NCBI GenBank assembly: GCA_039822005.1
Contig: JBCBMZ010000002.1
Location: 434,001-498,000 of the forward strand
DNA from: JBCBDX01 sp039822005
GTDB lineage: Bacteria; Pseudomonadota; Alphaproteobacteria; Rhizobiales; Rhizobiaceae
Direction: 5' to 3'
Length of the DNA: 64,000 nucleotides
The notes beneath the pieces were generated by a model. The model was not told where the DNA came from. It searched no databases and worked only from the letters and a program-made list of their open reading frames with translations. Shown one piece after another: positions 1 through 8,024 of this stretch; position 1 is the first letter of the stretch, and each line of letters starts with the position of its first letter. The position numbers and the translations under genes are program-made.

Positions 1-1
1 T

Positions 2-490
2 GGTCGCAAAACGTCAATAGGCTTTGCTGCCGCCGTTGAGGCGCCGGAAGACCGCAATACCGGTGAGTTGTTCCGGTTGGTAGAACCTGAAGATTTGGTC
101 AAATATGGTTTGATCCCCGAGTTTGTCGGGCGACTTCCGGTTTTGGCAACGTTGGAAGATTTGGATGAACCGGCACTCGTGCAGATCCTGACCGAACCAA
201 AGAATGCGCTTGTAAAGCAATATCAGCGTCTCTTTGCGATGGAAGATGTTGAGCTGACATTTCATGAAGATGCACTGTCGGCGATTGCCCAGAAGGCAAT
301 CGAACGCAAAACCGGTGCCCGCGGCCTTCGGTCCATCATGGAAGCGATTTTGCTCGATACCATGTTTGAATTGCCAGCGTTGGAGGGTGTTCGCGAAGTC
401 GTGATCTCCGACGAAGTGGTCGCTGGCGGCGCTCGTCCGCTCTATATCTACAGCGACAAGTCGGAAGAGGCGACGGCTGAGAGCGCCTAA
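2..490 (+). CDS. clpX: ATP-dependent Clp protease ATP-binding subunit ClpX, C-terminal part
   Basis: The reading frame is open from the window edge to the TAA at 490 and gives the last 162 residues of ClpX, the AAA+ unfoldase that feeds substrates to ClpP. The first visible residues include the I-G-F tripeptide that docks on ClpP. Then follow the E-F-V-G-R-L-P segment with its arginine and the sensor-2 segment G-A-R-G-L-R, which ends the AAA+ module. The zinc-binding domain and the Walker motifs lie upstream of the window. Gene order clpX-lon-hupB is common in alphaproteobacteria and supports the call. Confidence 0.96.
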   Translation, partial: GRKTSIGFAAAVEAPEDRNTGELFRLVEPEDLVKYGLIPEFVGRLPVLATLEDLDEPALVQILTEPKNALVKQYQRLFAMEDVELTFHEDALSAIAQKAIERKTGARGLRSIMEAILLDTMFELPALEGVREVVISDEVVAGGARPLYIYSDKSEEATAESA

Positions 491-722
491 ACGGGGCGTT
501 TTCACGCGATGGTGACATTAGCTTGTGAACGGACCGTTTGGACCGGCACTTGCTCGTTGCGAATCTGAATAGCCAGCGCAAAGCTTTGCAGGACAGTTGG
601 GTTGAAATGCGCCGTAGGGTGCATCAACTATTGAAGGCTTGCAAAATCAAGCGGTCACGGGACCACAGGGTACGTGACACAACAGGCCCGTCTTAGCAGC
701 GGGCAGCAAAAGGAAAGATCGC
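491..722. other. clpX-lon intergenic region
   Basis: These 232 bases hold no convincing gene. A Shine-Dalgarno-like AAGGAAAG lies just before the lon ATG. A heat-shock promoter would be expected here from knowledge of lon, but I cannot point to a clear one. Confidence 0.4.
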
Positions 723-3152
723 ATGTCAGATGCTATCAACAAGGAAACGCAGCCGGGCGGTCAGGACGGGCTTTATGCCGTTTTGCCGTTGCGCGATATT
801 GTCGTGTTTCCTCATATGATCGTCCCGCTTTTCGTCGGGCGTGAAAAGTCCATACGGGCGTTGGAAGAGGTCATGGAAAATGACCGTCAAATTCTTCTGG
901 CCACACAGATGGACGCGGCCGATGATGATCCGGCGGCCTCGCAGGTCCATAAGGTCGGCACGCTCGCCAATGTATTGCAACTGCTTAAACTGCCGGACAA
1001 CACGGTTAAGGTGCTGGTGGAAGGTGTAAACCGTGTCTCGATTGATCAGTACACCGATCGTGAAGAATTCATGGAAGCATCAGCGCTACCGGTGGCTGAA
1101 AATGCCGAGCCGGAGGTTGAGGTGGCTGCCCTGGCACGATCCGTCGTTGCCCAGTTTGAAGACTATGTGAAACTGAACAAAAAGATTTCACCGGACGTTG
1201 TGGGTGCGCTTGGTCAAATTGAAGACCATGCCAAGCTTGCCGATACCGTGGCATCGCATCTGGCGATCAAAATCCACGAAAAGCAGGAACTTCTGGAGAC
1301 GCTTTCGGTCAAGGAGCGCCTTGAAAAGGCGCTGGGCCACATGGAAGCCGAGATTTCCGTCTTGCAGGTGGAAAAACGTATCCGCAGCCGCGTCAAACGC
1401 CAGATGGAAAAAACGCAGCGCGAATATTATCTGAACGAGCAGATGAAAGCGATCCAGAAGGAACTGGGTGACGGCGAAGAAGGTGCCGGCGAACTGGCCG
1501 AACTGGAAGATCGTATCGCCAAAACAAAGCTCTCCAAAGAAGCGCGCGAAAAGGTGGATGCTGAGTTCAAAAAGCTCAAGCAAATGAGCCCGATGGCCGC
1601 TGAAGCGACCGTGGTGCGCAACTATCTTGATTGGATGCTGACCATTCCGTGGGGCAAGAAGTCTCGCGTCAAATATGATCTTGATCTGGCACAGGAGGTG
1701 CTGGACGGCGATCATTTTGGGCTTGAGAAGGTCAAGGAACGTATCATTGAATATTTGGCCGTTCAAAAACGCCAGAACAAGCTCAAGGGGCCAATCCTGT
1801 GCCTCGTCGGCCCTCCAGGTGTCGGTAAAACATCTCTGGCCAAGTCAATCGCCAAGGCGACAGGGCGGGAATATGTGCGCATGGCACTGGGCGGTGTGCG
1901 TGATGAGGCTGAGATCAGAGGCCACCGCCGCACCTATATCGGTTCCCAGCCCGGCAAAATCATCCAGTCGATGAAGAAAGCCAAAAAAGCCAATCCGCTC
2001 TTTTTGCTCGATGAGATCGACAAGATGGGTATGGACTTTCGTGGCGATCCATCTTCAGCGCTGCTTGAGGTGCTGGATCCGGAACAAAATTCGACCTTTA
2101 TGGATCACTATCTTGAGGTGGAATATGATCTGTCGAACGTCATGTTCATCACGACAGCAAACACGCTCAACATTCCCGGTCCTTTGATGGATCGTATGGA
2201 AATCATCCGCATTGCCGGCTACACCGAAGATGAAAAGGTGGAGATTGCCAAACGTCACCTTCTACCCAAAGTGATAACCAACAATGCGCTTCAACCCGGC
2301 GAATTTGAAGTCACCGAAGATGCCGTTCGGAAAACAATTCAGCTTTACACACGCGAAGCTGGTGTCCGAAACCTGGAGCGTGAGTTGATGAAACTCGGGC
2401 GCAAGGTGGTGACGGAAATCCTGCGAACCGACAAGAAGTCCATCACGGTGACACCTGAAAACATTGACGAGTTTCTCGGCGTGATCAAGTTCCGCTTCGG
2501 AGAAATTGACAACGAAGATCAAGTGGGCGTTGTCACCGGCTTGGCTTGGACGGAAGTAGGCGGGGAACTCTTGACCATCGAAGGTGTCATGATGCCCGGC
2601 AAGGGCAAGATGACGGTGACCGGAAACCTGAAGGATGTGATGAAGGAATCGATTTCCGCGGCAGCGTCCTATGTTCGCTCACGGGCAGTCGACTTCGGCG
2701 TTGAGCCGCCATTGTTCGACAGGCGCGACATTCACGTGCACGTACCGGAAGGCGCAACGCCGAAGGACGGGCCTTCTGCCGGTATTGCCATGGCAACGTC
2801 CATTGTATCGATTCTGACTGGTATTCCCGTTCGCAAAGACATTGCAATGACCGGAGAGATCACGCTGCGGGGCAGGGTGCTCCCGATCGGTGGTCTCAAG
2901 GAGAAGTTGCTGGCTGCGCTACGCGGTGGCATCACGAAAGTGATGATACCCGAAGACAATGCAAAAGATCTGCCCGACATCCCGGACAATGTGAAAAACG
3001 GACTGGAAATAATCCCGGTCAGCCACATCGGTGAGGTGCTGGAACATGCACTGGTGGAGCAACCGACCGCGATAGAGTGGACCGAGCAGGACGCCCTCGC
3101 TGCCGACATGCGCATGGCTGATTCGAGCGATCCGGCCAATCTGGCGCATTAA
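723..3152 (+). CDS. lon: ATP-dependent endopeptidase Lon
   Basis: This 809-residue protein is a full-length LonA protease, a cytoplasmic AAA+ serine-lysine protease that degrades misfolded and regulatory proteins. An N-terminal substrate-binding domain (about 20-215) and a helical linker are followed by the ATPase domain with Walker A GPPGVGKT near residue 363 and Walker B LFLLDEID. The C-terminal protease domain carries the catalytic serine in P-K-D-G-P-S-A-G (about S685) and the catalytic lysine in G-G-L-K-E-K (about K728). The ATG at 723 is preceded by AAGGAAAG. The gene sits between clpX and hupB, its usual neighbours, and ends before a strong terminator. Confidence 0.98.
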   Translation: MSDAINKETQPGGQDGLYAVLPLRDIVVFPHMIVPLFVGREKSIRALEEVMENDRQILLATQMDAADDDPAASQVHKVGTLANVLQLLKLPDNTVKVLVEGVNRVSIDQYTDREEFMEASALPVAENAEPEVEVAALARSVVAQFEDYVKLNKKISPDVVGALGQIEDHAKLADTVASHLAIKIHEKQELLETLSVKERLEKALGHMEAEISVLQVEKRIRSRVKRQMEKTQREYYLNEQMKAIQKELGDGEEGAGELAELEDRIAKTKLSKEAREKVDAEFKKLKQMSPMAAEATVVRNYLDWMLTIPWGKKSRVKYDLDLAQEVLDGDHFGLEKVKERIIEYLAVQKRQNKLKGPILCLVGPPGVGKTSLAKSIAKATGREYVRMALGGVRDEAEIRGHRRTYIGSQPGKIIQSMKKAKKANPLFLLDEIDKMGMDFRGDPSSALLEVLDPEQNSTFMDHYLEVEYDLSNVMFITTANTLNIPGPLMDRMEIIRIAGYTEDEKVEIAKRHLLPKVITNNALQPGEFEVTEDAVRKTIQLYTREAGVRNLERELMKLGRKVVTEILRTDKKSITVTPENIDEFLGVIKFRFGEIDNEDQVGVVTGLAWTEVGGELLTIEGVMMPGKGKMTVTGNLKDVMKESISAAASYVRSRAVDFGVEPPLFDRRDIHVHVPEGATPKDGPSAGIAMATSIVSILTGIPVRKDIAMTGEITLRGRVLPIGGLKEKLLAALRGGITKVMIPEDNAKDLPDIPDNVKNGLEIIPVSHIGEVLEHALVEQPTAIEWTEQDALAADMRMADSSDPANLAH

Positions 3153-3182
3153 CGGCCCGGTTTTTTCAAAGTTGAGTGTCCA

Positions 3183-3208
3183 AAACGCCGCCTTCGGGCG
3201 GCGTTTCT
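3183..3208 (+). terminator. Rho-independent terminator of lon
   Basis: A perfect 10-bp stem (AAACGCCGCC with GGCGGCGTTT) closes on a TTCG tetraloop 30 bases after the lon stop codon. The T-run is short, but the hairpin is very stable. Confidence 0.8.
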
Positions 3209-3332
3209 GTTGAAAAACCCTTCAATTGCAGGGTTTGGCAACGCAAACCGCCGCGTTTCCTCAATTTAACGGTATTGTAACACGATAAATCGGTTCACGA
3301 TTCGCCTAGCGGATACCTTGGAGGGAAACAAA

Positions 3333-3608
3333 ATGAACAAAAACGAGCTAGCTGCTGCCGTTGCAGAGAAAACAGGAATGGCAAAGGGCGACGCCGCCAC
3401 AGCTGTGGACGCCGTGTTTGATGTGATCACATCAACATTGAAAGGTGGCGACGATGTGCGTCTCCTGGGCTTTGGGAACTTTGTGGTGCAACAGCGCGCC
3501 GCGACCACCGGCCGCAATCCGATGACAGGTCAACCCGTCGACATTCCGGCAAAGCGTGTGCCCAAATTCTCAGCGGGCAAAGGCCTGAAAGACGCCGTTA
3601 ACAGCTGA
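3333..3608 (+). CDS. hupB: DNA-binding protein HU
   Basis: The 91-residue product is a histone-like HU protein, a small dimeric nucleoid protein that bends DNA. It starts M-N-K-N-E-L and contains the beta-arm signature G-F-G-N-F with the conserved G-R-N-P-x-T-G segment, ending near the family's usual 90 residues. I chose the ATG at 3333 because GGAGGG lies 7 bases upstream; an in-frame TTG at 3318 lies before that ribosome-binding site. The gene follows lon as in most alphaproteobacteria and has its own upstream region after the lon terminator, so it is probably transcribed separately. Confidence 0.96.
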   Translation: MNKNELAAAVAEKTGMAKGDAATAVDAVFDVITSTLKGGDDVRLLGFGNFVVQQRAATTGRNPMTGQPVDIPAKRVPKFSAGKGLKDAVNS

Positions 3609-3634
3609 GCATTGCCGCATTAAATGACGTCGTA

Positions 3635-3664
3635 AAAAAGCCGCGCCCCGTTGCGCGGCTTTTT
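3635..3664. terminator. Bidirectional terminator between hupB and the carboxypeptidase gene
   Basis: A perfect 12-bp stem (AAAAAGCCGCGC with GCGCGGCTTTTT, loop CCCGTT) has an A-run on one side and a T-run on the other, so it can stop transcription from both sides. It overlaps the first bases of the stop codon of the convergent carboxypeptidase gene. Confidence 0.9.
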
Positions 3665-4526
3665 AGTTGAGATAAACGTCCAACAATTCGATCATATGCT
3701 GGTTACGTTTCGCGCCGGAGTCGCCACCCATGACGATCGCGACAACACTACGCCCGTTGCGCGCGGCGGATGTCGCCAGGTTGAAACCAGATGCGCGTGT
3801 ATATCCGGTTTTCAGGCCGTCAGCGCCCGCGTAACCAGCCAACACCTTGTTGTGGCCTGTTATGGCTTTGCCATTATATTCAAACTGTGTGAGCCCGAAA
3901 TAGCCATAATAGCCCCGGTGGTTGCGGCGCAGCGCCAGTGAGAGCTTGGCCATATCGCGCGCAGTCGTGCGCATGTTGGGGTCGGGAAGGCCGGATGCGT
4001 TTTTGAAGACCGTGGAGGACATGCCGAGGCTGCGCGCACGTGCCGTCATTTGGCGGGCAAACTGTTCTTCGGTGCCGCCCAAATGCTCGGCAACTGCTGT
4101 CGCAACATCGTTGGCCGACTTGACGACGAGAGCGCGGATCGCCTTGTCCGCAGTGATGGAACTCCCCGCTTTCATATAGAGTTTTGATGCGGGCCGCGCG
4201 GCCGCATAGGCTGATATGGGAATGGGCGTTTCCAGTGACATTTTGCCAGCCTTGATGGCATCAAACATCATGTAGACGGTCATCATTTTTGTAAGGGAGG
4301 CCGGATAGCGCGCCTCATCGGCATAAGCGCTGTGCAAAACCTTACCGGACTTGGCGTCAACGACAATCGCGGCATATTTGGCTGGATTTGAGGTGGGAAC
4401 CGTTAAGTCAGCAACGAGATCGTCAGTGGATACACAGCCAGCCAGCGCGATGAGTGCGGTGAGGCTAAAGCCAAGAACAAAGCGGTACAAGTTGGTTAAG
4501 CCAATGCCGGAGAAAAGCGCATGCAT
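3663..4526 (-). CDS. D-alanyl-D-alanine carboxypeptidase (peptidase S11), lipoprotein
   Basis: This 287-residue protein belongs to the low-molecular-weight penicillin-binding proteins that trim the terminal D-Ala from peptidoglycan stem peptides in the periplasm. The three active-site motifs are all visible: S-L-T-K at 77-80, S-A-N at 137-139 and K-T-G at 239-241. The N-terminus has a hydrophobic segment and a lipobox-like A-L-A-G-C with the cysteine at residue 31, so a lipid-anchored form is likely. The usual C-terminal domain with a membrane-anchor helix is absent, which fits lipid anchoring. The gene is convergent with hupB and shares its terminator. Confidence 0.93.
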   Translation of the reverse strand: MHALFSGIGLTNLYRFVLGFSLTALIALAGCVSTDDLVADLTVPTSNPAKYAAIVVDAKSGKVLHSAYADEARYPASLTKMMTVYMMFDAIKAGKMSLETPIPISAYAAARPASKLYMKAGSSITADKAIRALVVKSANDVATAVAEHLGGTEEQFARQMTARARSLGMSSTVFKNASGLPDPNMRTTARDMAKLSLALRRNHRGYYGYFGLTQFEYNGKAITGHNKVLAGYAGADGLKTGYTRASGFNLATSAARNGRSVVAIVMGGDSGAKRNQHMIELLDVYLN

Positions 4527-4785
4527 AGTCTGAAATCGTCCGTCGATCAGTTTCTGAGCAGACGCTTAGCGCGAATTACGGCGAAATATAAGGCCGTTGT
4601 GCGGTTGTTCTGTGAGTGGTGAAATCCGACCCCTCAAAGGCGCTTTACCGGCAATTTAACCAATTTCGATTTAAACAATTGAAAAGACCGATGATTTTTT
4701 GCCGGCCCGCAAGCACCAAAATAGGGATTTGCCCAAGATAGAGAATGCCGACCAATTTTGAATGACCGGCAAAACAAGAGATGAA

Positions 4786-4929
4786 TCAGAACGGGCATCC
4801 CATAATCAAGCAGATAGTTGGATTAGCAATACAAAAATCCTGACTGGGGCAGCCACCAGCCGCATAGGCTGCCGTGGAAATGAGTAGTGCGCCACCCAGC
4901 GCCGCGGCGAAGAATTTGACTTTTGACAT
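4786..4929 (-). CDS. Exported four-cysteine microprotein, copy A
   Basis: This 47-residue ORF starts at ATG 4929 with a strong AGGAGAC ribosome-binding site 5-6 bases upstream. Residues 1-23 form a signal peptide (M-S-K-V-K, an alanine-rich core, S-T-A-A-Y-A). The mature part of about 24 residues has four cysteines spaced C-x5-C-x6-C-x4-C and ends L-I-M-G-C-P-F. The same layout occurs in the copies at 6339, 7238, 7723, 8305 and 9302. Secretion with two disulfides in the periplasm or outside the cell is inferred. I recognise no known family and propose no function. Confidence 0.75.
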   Translation of the reverse strand: MSKVKFFAAALGGALLISTAAYAAGGCPSQDFCIANPTICLIMGCPF

Positions 4930-5025
4930 GAATTGTCTCCTTACAGTCATTGATGTTCATGTTTACCCAGAAGAATAAACGCTTCTACTGTACGCCAAAT
5001 ATCATATGTGAGGGTTATCTACGCA

Positions 5026-5121
5026 TCATGGTTGCGCGCAAAAACCATTTTGTGCACAGGTCGCCGTCGCCGTAACAATAGCGACGCCGATAGCAGCCGC
5101 GAGGACTCTGATATTAAACAT
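5026..5121 (-). pseudogene. Truncated exported cysteine microprotein, copy H
   Basis: From ATG 5121 a 31-residue product can be read: a signal-like stretch starting M-F-N-I-R with an alanine/valine-rich core, then two cysteines in C-A-Q-N-G-F-C, then a TGA at 5026-5028. The N-terminus resembles copy F (M-F-N-K) and the C-x5-C spacing fits the family. The last two cysteines and the M-G-C-P tail are missing; the codon right after the stop is cysteine, so a nonsense change or small deletion is likely. It could still make a short exported peptide. Confidence 0.5.
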
Positions 5122-5307
5122 AATATTGACTTCTTGTTTGTGTAAACATGCGTTATTGCGCATTAGCAAAATATCAACGCCGGTTGGCGGGTCAATAATA
5201 AATTATATGTTTTTCATTCTATACGAATAGATATTTTTATTATAATTTAAATTGATAAAATAAACTATAAGTATTTGTATATATAAATACACGCAGGGAT
5301 ATATGTT

Positions 5308-5427
5308 TTGGATCAGAGGAACGAACTCGAGCATTTGCGTGAAGCAAAGCGAGGCTGGCAGGCAATTGCTTGGCGATTGACGAGAAGCCCCGACAGGGTT
5401 TGGTCAAGTTACCGAAAGAAATGCTAG
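5308..5427 (+). CDS. Possible 39-residue helix-turn-helix-like microprotein
   Basis: A TTG at 5308 lies 9 bases after AGGG and opens a 39-codon frame ending at TAG 5427. The product is basic and reads L-R-E-A-K-R-G-W-Q-A-I-A-W-R-L followed by R-S-P-D-R-V-W-S-S-Y-R. This tryptophan-spaced pattern resembles a minimal Myb/SANT-like or resolvase-type helix-turn-helix, so DNA binding is possible. It lies just upstream of the tRNA pair in the AT-rich region. It could be the remnant of a longer regulator or a chance frame; the pattern and the Shine-Dalgarno are the only support. Confidence 0.4.
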   Translation: MDQRNELEHLREAKRGWQAIAWRLTRSPDRVWSSYRKKC

Positions 5428-5496
5428 CAGGTGCCGCACGCGTTTGCTACGCAATCGCTTCCGCGGCTTGCCCATTTCGCTGCCGCGAATTGGGCG

Positions 5497-5572
<76 letters not shown>

Positions 5573-5746
5573 TGATCGAAGAGCGCTTTTACGCAAGCAT
5601 ACGCGCGAGCGCAAGCCCCTGAAGGCCGTAAATTAACCGGGTCGGGCGCCTTTGAAAAAAGCCGAAATGCATCGCCGGTCGCGCTTGACACCCTGTGACG
5701 ATGAGCCTAGATGTCCGCTCACTCTGCTGATCAGCAGATGTGGTGC

Positions 5747-5823
5747 GCGGGTGTAGCTCAGTTGGTTAGAGTGCCGGCCTGTCACGCCGGAGGTCGCGGG
5801 TTCGAGCCCCGTCACTCGCGCCA
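5747..5823 (+). tRNA. tRNA-Asp (anticodon GUC)
   Basis: The 77-base cloverleaf has acceptor GCGGGTG pairing with CACTCGC, anticodon stem CCGGC/GCCGG around CTGTCAC (anticodon GTC), T-stem GCGGG/CCCGT with loop TTCGAGC, discriminator G and encoded CCA. Three partial copies of its 3' half lie downstream at 6065, 7896 and 9008, so this gene appears to be the origin of repeated duplication or insertion events in the following 3.3 kb. Confidence 0.96.
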
Positions 5824-6064
5824 CCTATCAATCCAAAAAAATGATCTATAGTGAACGGAAAATTTCACGATCTCCGCGCCAGGCCGCAGAAGGTTTGATA
5901 ATTTGGATAGGCCCTTTTTTGTGGAGTGCAGGCTCTTCAAGCATTGGCCAAGATCGCATTGTCTTGCCAGTCATTGAACTTCAGGCATGTGTAATGTGGC
6001 CTGGCATATTTGATGGGTATTTGTTTGAGGGGTATTTGAGTGTGCCGCTCCGCTTCAACCTGCT

Positions 6065-6102
6065 ACGCCGAAGGTCACGGGTTCGAGCCCCGTCACTAGC
6101 GC
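6065..6102 (+). repeat. tRNA-Asp 3'-half relic 1
   Basis: This 38-base stretch matches tRNA-Asp from the end of the anticodon loop to the acceptor end (5784-5821) with three mismatches. There is no 5' half, so it is not a functional tRNA. The extent, anticodon loop to 3' end, is what tRNA-targeting integrases leave behind as an attachment site. It is followed by an A-C-T-A-A-C-T-T-G-C-T-T block that recurs after relic 3. Confidence 0.75.
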
Positions 6103-6306
6103 GGACTAACTTGCTTAAATTTGTGCATATAAATGCACAGCAATAACTTCACTGAAGTGGGTACAAAAAGTCAGCCGGAAAACCTCTTGGCGGTGTTCGC
6201 TTAACGGTTGCAAACTGAACGCAGTTTCACACGCGCAACCGGTAGTGGCTGGTGTGTATAAAAATTACATCTAAGGCATAATATACTAAATATAACGCTA
6301 ATGGCC

Positions 6307-6329
6307 GGGCCGTGAAATATTCACGGCCC
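6307..6329. terminator. Hairpin downstream of microprotein copy B
   Basis: A perfect 9-bp stem GGGCCGTGA/TCACGGCCC with loop AATAT lies 10 bases beyond the stop codon of copy B. The T-run is weak on both strands. A sequence-related hairpin lies in the same place behind copy G (9271-9291), so it belongs to the duplicated module. Confidence 0.5.
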
Positions 6330-6338
6330 TTTAATTTA

Positions 6339-6476
6339 TCAGCCGTCGCCGCAACCCATAATTAAACAAACCTCCGGATATTTCTCACAGTATTCGGGAT
6401 CGCAAAATCCAGCGTAGGCTGCTGTTGAGAAAAGCATGGCGGCGCCGAGTGCCGCAGCAAAAAGTTTTTTAGACAT
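6339..6476 (-). CDS. Exported four-cysteine microprotein, copy B
   Basis: The 45-residue ORF runs from ATG 6476 (GGGAGA upstream) to TGA 6339. An overlapping ATG at 6481 opens a different, longer frame that I judge to be a shadow. Residues 1-22 are a signal peptide (M-S-K-K-L-F, core A-A-A-L-G-A-A-M-L-F, then S-T-A-A-Y-A). The mature part has cysteines spaced C-x4-C-x6-C-x4-C and ends L-I-M-G-C-G-D-G; it is acidic. A TTGACG element lies 82 bases upstream of the start, as in copies F and G. Function unknown. Confidence 0.78.
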   Translation of the reverse strand: MSKKLFAAALGAAMLFSTAAYAGFCDPEYCEKYPEVCLIMGCGDG

Positions 6477-6959
6477 TTCATGTCTCCCTTTTTTTTCAAA
6501 ATGTGAAAGGCGTCATGCCCTTCAAGAGAAAACCTATCGCGAACCGAATTTGCGTCAATATAAAACTGTTCCAAAACGAAACAAAATGAAATATATACAA
6601 TCAGTGATTGAATAAAGCAACTATTTAGTGCATTTTAATAAAAATAAAGAGCTAAAATGCGAAAGATATAGACGCCCAAAAAATGGTATTGACGAGAAGT
6701 GATGTAAACGAAAACAGACAAATGTTTTGTCGTTCAATATAGACATCACTTGGTATGATTTAAGTGATAAATGAAAAATTACACAGGGGAATAATGCGTG
6801 ATCAAAAAATAACTGCTGGAATTTGATATATCAGCCAAATAAAAGATTATATCAATCGGAATTCTCCAACAATACAAATATGCATAGAATTACATCCATA
6901 AACATGAAAAATGTGAAAACAGATTATAGTGCGTTATATATTTAAGCGAACACGACTCC
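6477..6959. other. AT-rich stretch upstream of copy B
   Basis: Apart from the promoter-like element of copy B at 6553-6558 I see no gene or repeat here. The sequence is strongly AT-rich with many A- and T-runs, unlike the core genes on either side. Confidence 0.4.
6530..6558 (-). promoter_or_regulatory. Promoter-like element of copy B
   Basis: On the minus strand TTGACG (6558-6553) is followed after 16 bases by TAGGTT (6536-6531). The first hexamer starts 82 bases before the ATG. Copies F and G carry TTGACT and TTGACA at 80 and 83 bases with the same 16-base spacing, which supports a shared promoter. Confidence 0.45.
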
Positions 6960-7148
6960 GCGTGTGCGCGAATAATCGCACGAACGCACCTTAGTGCCTG
7001 TTAGGCACATTGTTGTGCTTGCCGACCTTGAATTTTTCGAAATTAACCATTTTGCCCCTTATCGCTTCATCGCGTGATATTTAACGCCTGCCCTGATCAT
7101 ACGAGGTGGAGCGTGAGAAATGAATGTCAACTCTTTCTCACGCTTTTT
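6960..7148 (+). ncRNA. Candidate structured small RNA ending in a strong terminator
   Basis: No protein gene precedes the strong plus-strand terminator at 7110-7148, yet the sequence before it can fold. One hairpin (6960-6987) pairs GCGTGTGCG with CGCAC and ACGC around a two-base bulge. A second (6994-7008) pairs GTGCC with GGCAC. This stretch is more GC-rich than its surroundings. A plus-strand transcript of roughly 190 bases is inferred; the 5' end is a guess. It would end about 90 bases from the 3' end of the convergent microprotein copy C. It does not match an RNA family that I recognise. Confidence 0.35.
7110..7148 (+). terminator. Strong Rho-independent terminator, plus strand
   Basis: An 11-bp stem (AGCGTGAGAAA with TTTCTCACGCT, loop of 13 bases) is followed by a T-run up to 7148. 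The minus strand has no T-run after the stem, so the signal serves plus-strand transcription. Confidence 0.75.
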
Positions 7149-7237
7149 ACTAATAAGGTCCGTGCGGCGACAGGCTGCTGGGCGCACTGGCGGACCTATT
7201 GCGAGGGCGACCGACCCTGAAAATGTGTGTAATCAGG

Positions 7238-7381
7238 TCAATACAATAAAGGGCACTTCATATATACACAAACCATTGGATTGTCGCTGCAATAATATGA
7301 AGGTGGGCAGTCATTGGCATAAACAACCGTAGAAACCAATACAGCGCTACCCAATACGACAGCAAATAATTTAGTCATCAT
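7238..7381 (-). CDS. Exported four-cysteine microprotein, copy C
   Basis: Several in-frame ATGs exist at 7390, 7381 and 7378. AGG directly abuts 7390, so 7381 (9 bases from AGG) or 7378 is the likely start, giving 47 or 46 residues; 7378 gives the M-T-K N-terminus seen in other copies. The signal peptide ends S-T-V-V-Y-A. The mature part begins N-D-C and has cysteines spaced C-x5-C-x6-C-x4-C, ending V-Y-M-K-C-P-L-L-Y, with lysine replacing the usual glycine before the last cysteine. It is rich in tyrosine. Function unknown. Confidence 0.72.
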   Translation of the reverse strand: MMTKLFAVVLGSAVLVSTVVYANDCPPSYYCSDNPMVCVYMKCPLLY

Positions 7382-7722
7382 AATTGTCATCCTATTTTGA
7401 ATAATGGCATTATTGCCATTGGAAATATAATATCGAAAAATATGAATAATGAAATATTGTGATTATAAATATATATAAAAATGCAAAAGAAAATTGAATA
7501 TAATGCAAATGAAACGCTATTAAATATGAAATACGGCTCCTCGCATTTAAAATCAGTGTAAACCCGCGCACTGGGCTGAATTAGGTGCTTAAATTTGCAC
7601 TATTGCCGTCTGCAAATATTACACACATGAATATTTCTTTCATGCATCAAGCGATCAGCTTAATGCGCATCCATGCGTACCAGGGCGGGGAGAGGGCGTC
7701 GGGCCATGCTGAGATGCTCACT
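7382..7722. other. AT-rich stretch between copies C and D
   Basis: The only recognisable element is an inverted repeat just upstream of copy C at 7403-7420. The remainder is AT-rich, with no supported gene. Confidence 0.4.
7403..7420. promoter_or_regulatory. Inverted repeat upstream of copy C
   Basis: AATGGCA and TGCCATT are separated by four bases, 22 bases before the start of copy C. The position suits an operator or an mRNA hairpin near the ribosome-binding site. No equivalent is seen before the other copies. Confidence 0.3.
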
Positions 7723-7872
7723 TCATTTGAAGCAAATATCCGGTGCGCAGCCTTGCTGCAGGCAAATTGTTGGGGCCCCTTTGCATAAACGCGTCGTGCA
7801 GGACCCTCCAGCAAAGGTGGTTGTTTCGTCTATGACGGTGCCCATCGCGGCCAGAGCCGTTTTCTTCGTCAT
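7723..7872 (-). pseudogene. Exported cysteine microprotein with damaged signal peptide, copy D
   Basis: The 49-residue frame from ATG 7872 keeps the family cysteines (C-x4-C-x6-C-x4-C) plus a fifth cysteine in an extended tail, A-P-D-I-C-F-K. The N-terminal half aligns with the family signal peptide (M-T-K-K-T-A-L-A-A-M-G-T-V) but the hydrophobic core is broken by I-D-E where others have L-L-S or similar, so export is doubtful. Its upstream side is replaced by a tRNA-Asp relic instead of the TTGAC-type promoter. The first 12 codons are duplicated at 8949-8984. Confidence 0.55.
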
Positions 7873-7933
7873 TTGATGCCCCGCTTCAGCTTGGTACGCC
7901 GGAGGACGCGGGTTCGAGCCCCGTCACTTGCGC
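7837..7933. repeat. 97-bp direct repeat, left copy
   Basis: This segment recurs at 8949-9045 without gaps and with about four or five mismatches. It contains the 5' end of microprotein copy D (minus strand) joined to tRNA-Asp relic 2. The two copies flank about 1.1 kb holding copies E and F. Confidence 0.85.
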
Positions 7934-7936
7934 CAC
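7896..7936 (+). repeat. tRNA-Asp 3'-half relic 2
   Basis: These 41 bases match tRNA-Asp from the end of its anticodon loop through the CCA end (5784-5824) with only two mismatches, the best preserved of the three relics. The preceding bases do not fold into the missing half. Confidence 0.8.
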
Positions 7937-8024
7937 TTTTCCCGATCTTATTTGCTACGTTCTTGGTTAATATAGGCATGACGTTGGTCACTGGGCCGCA
8001 ATCAAAATTCCAGCAATTATTTTT

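Noticed and set aside
5841..6146. Plus-strand 101-codon frame after tRNA-Asp
   Set aside because: It runs through a tRNA relic and has no ribosome-binding site or protein-like pattern.
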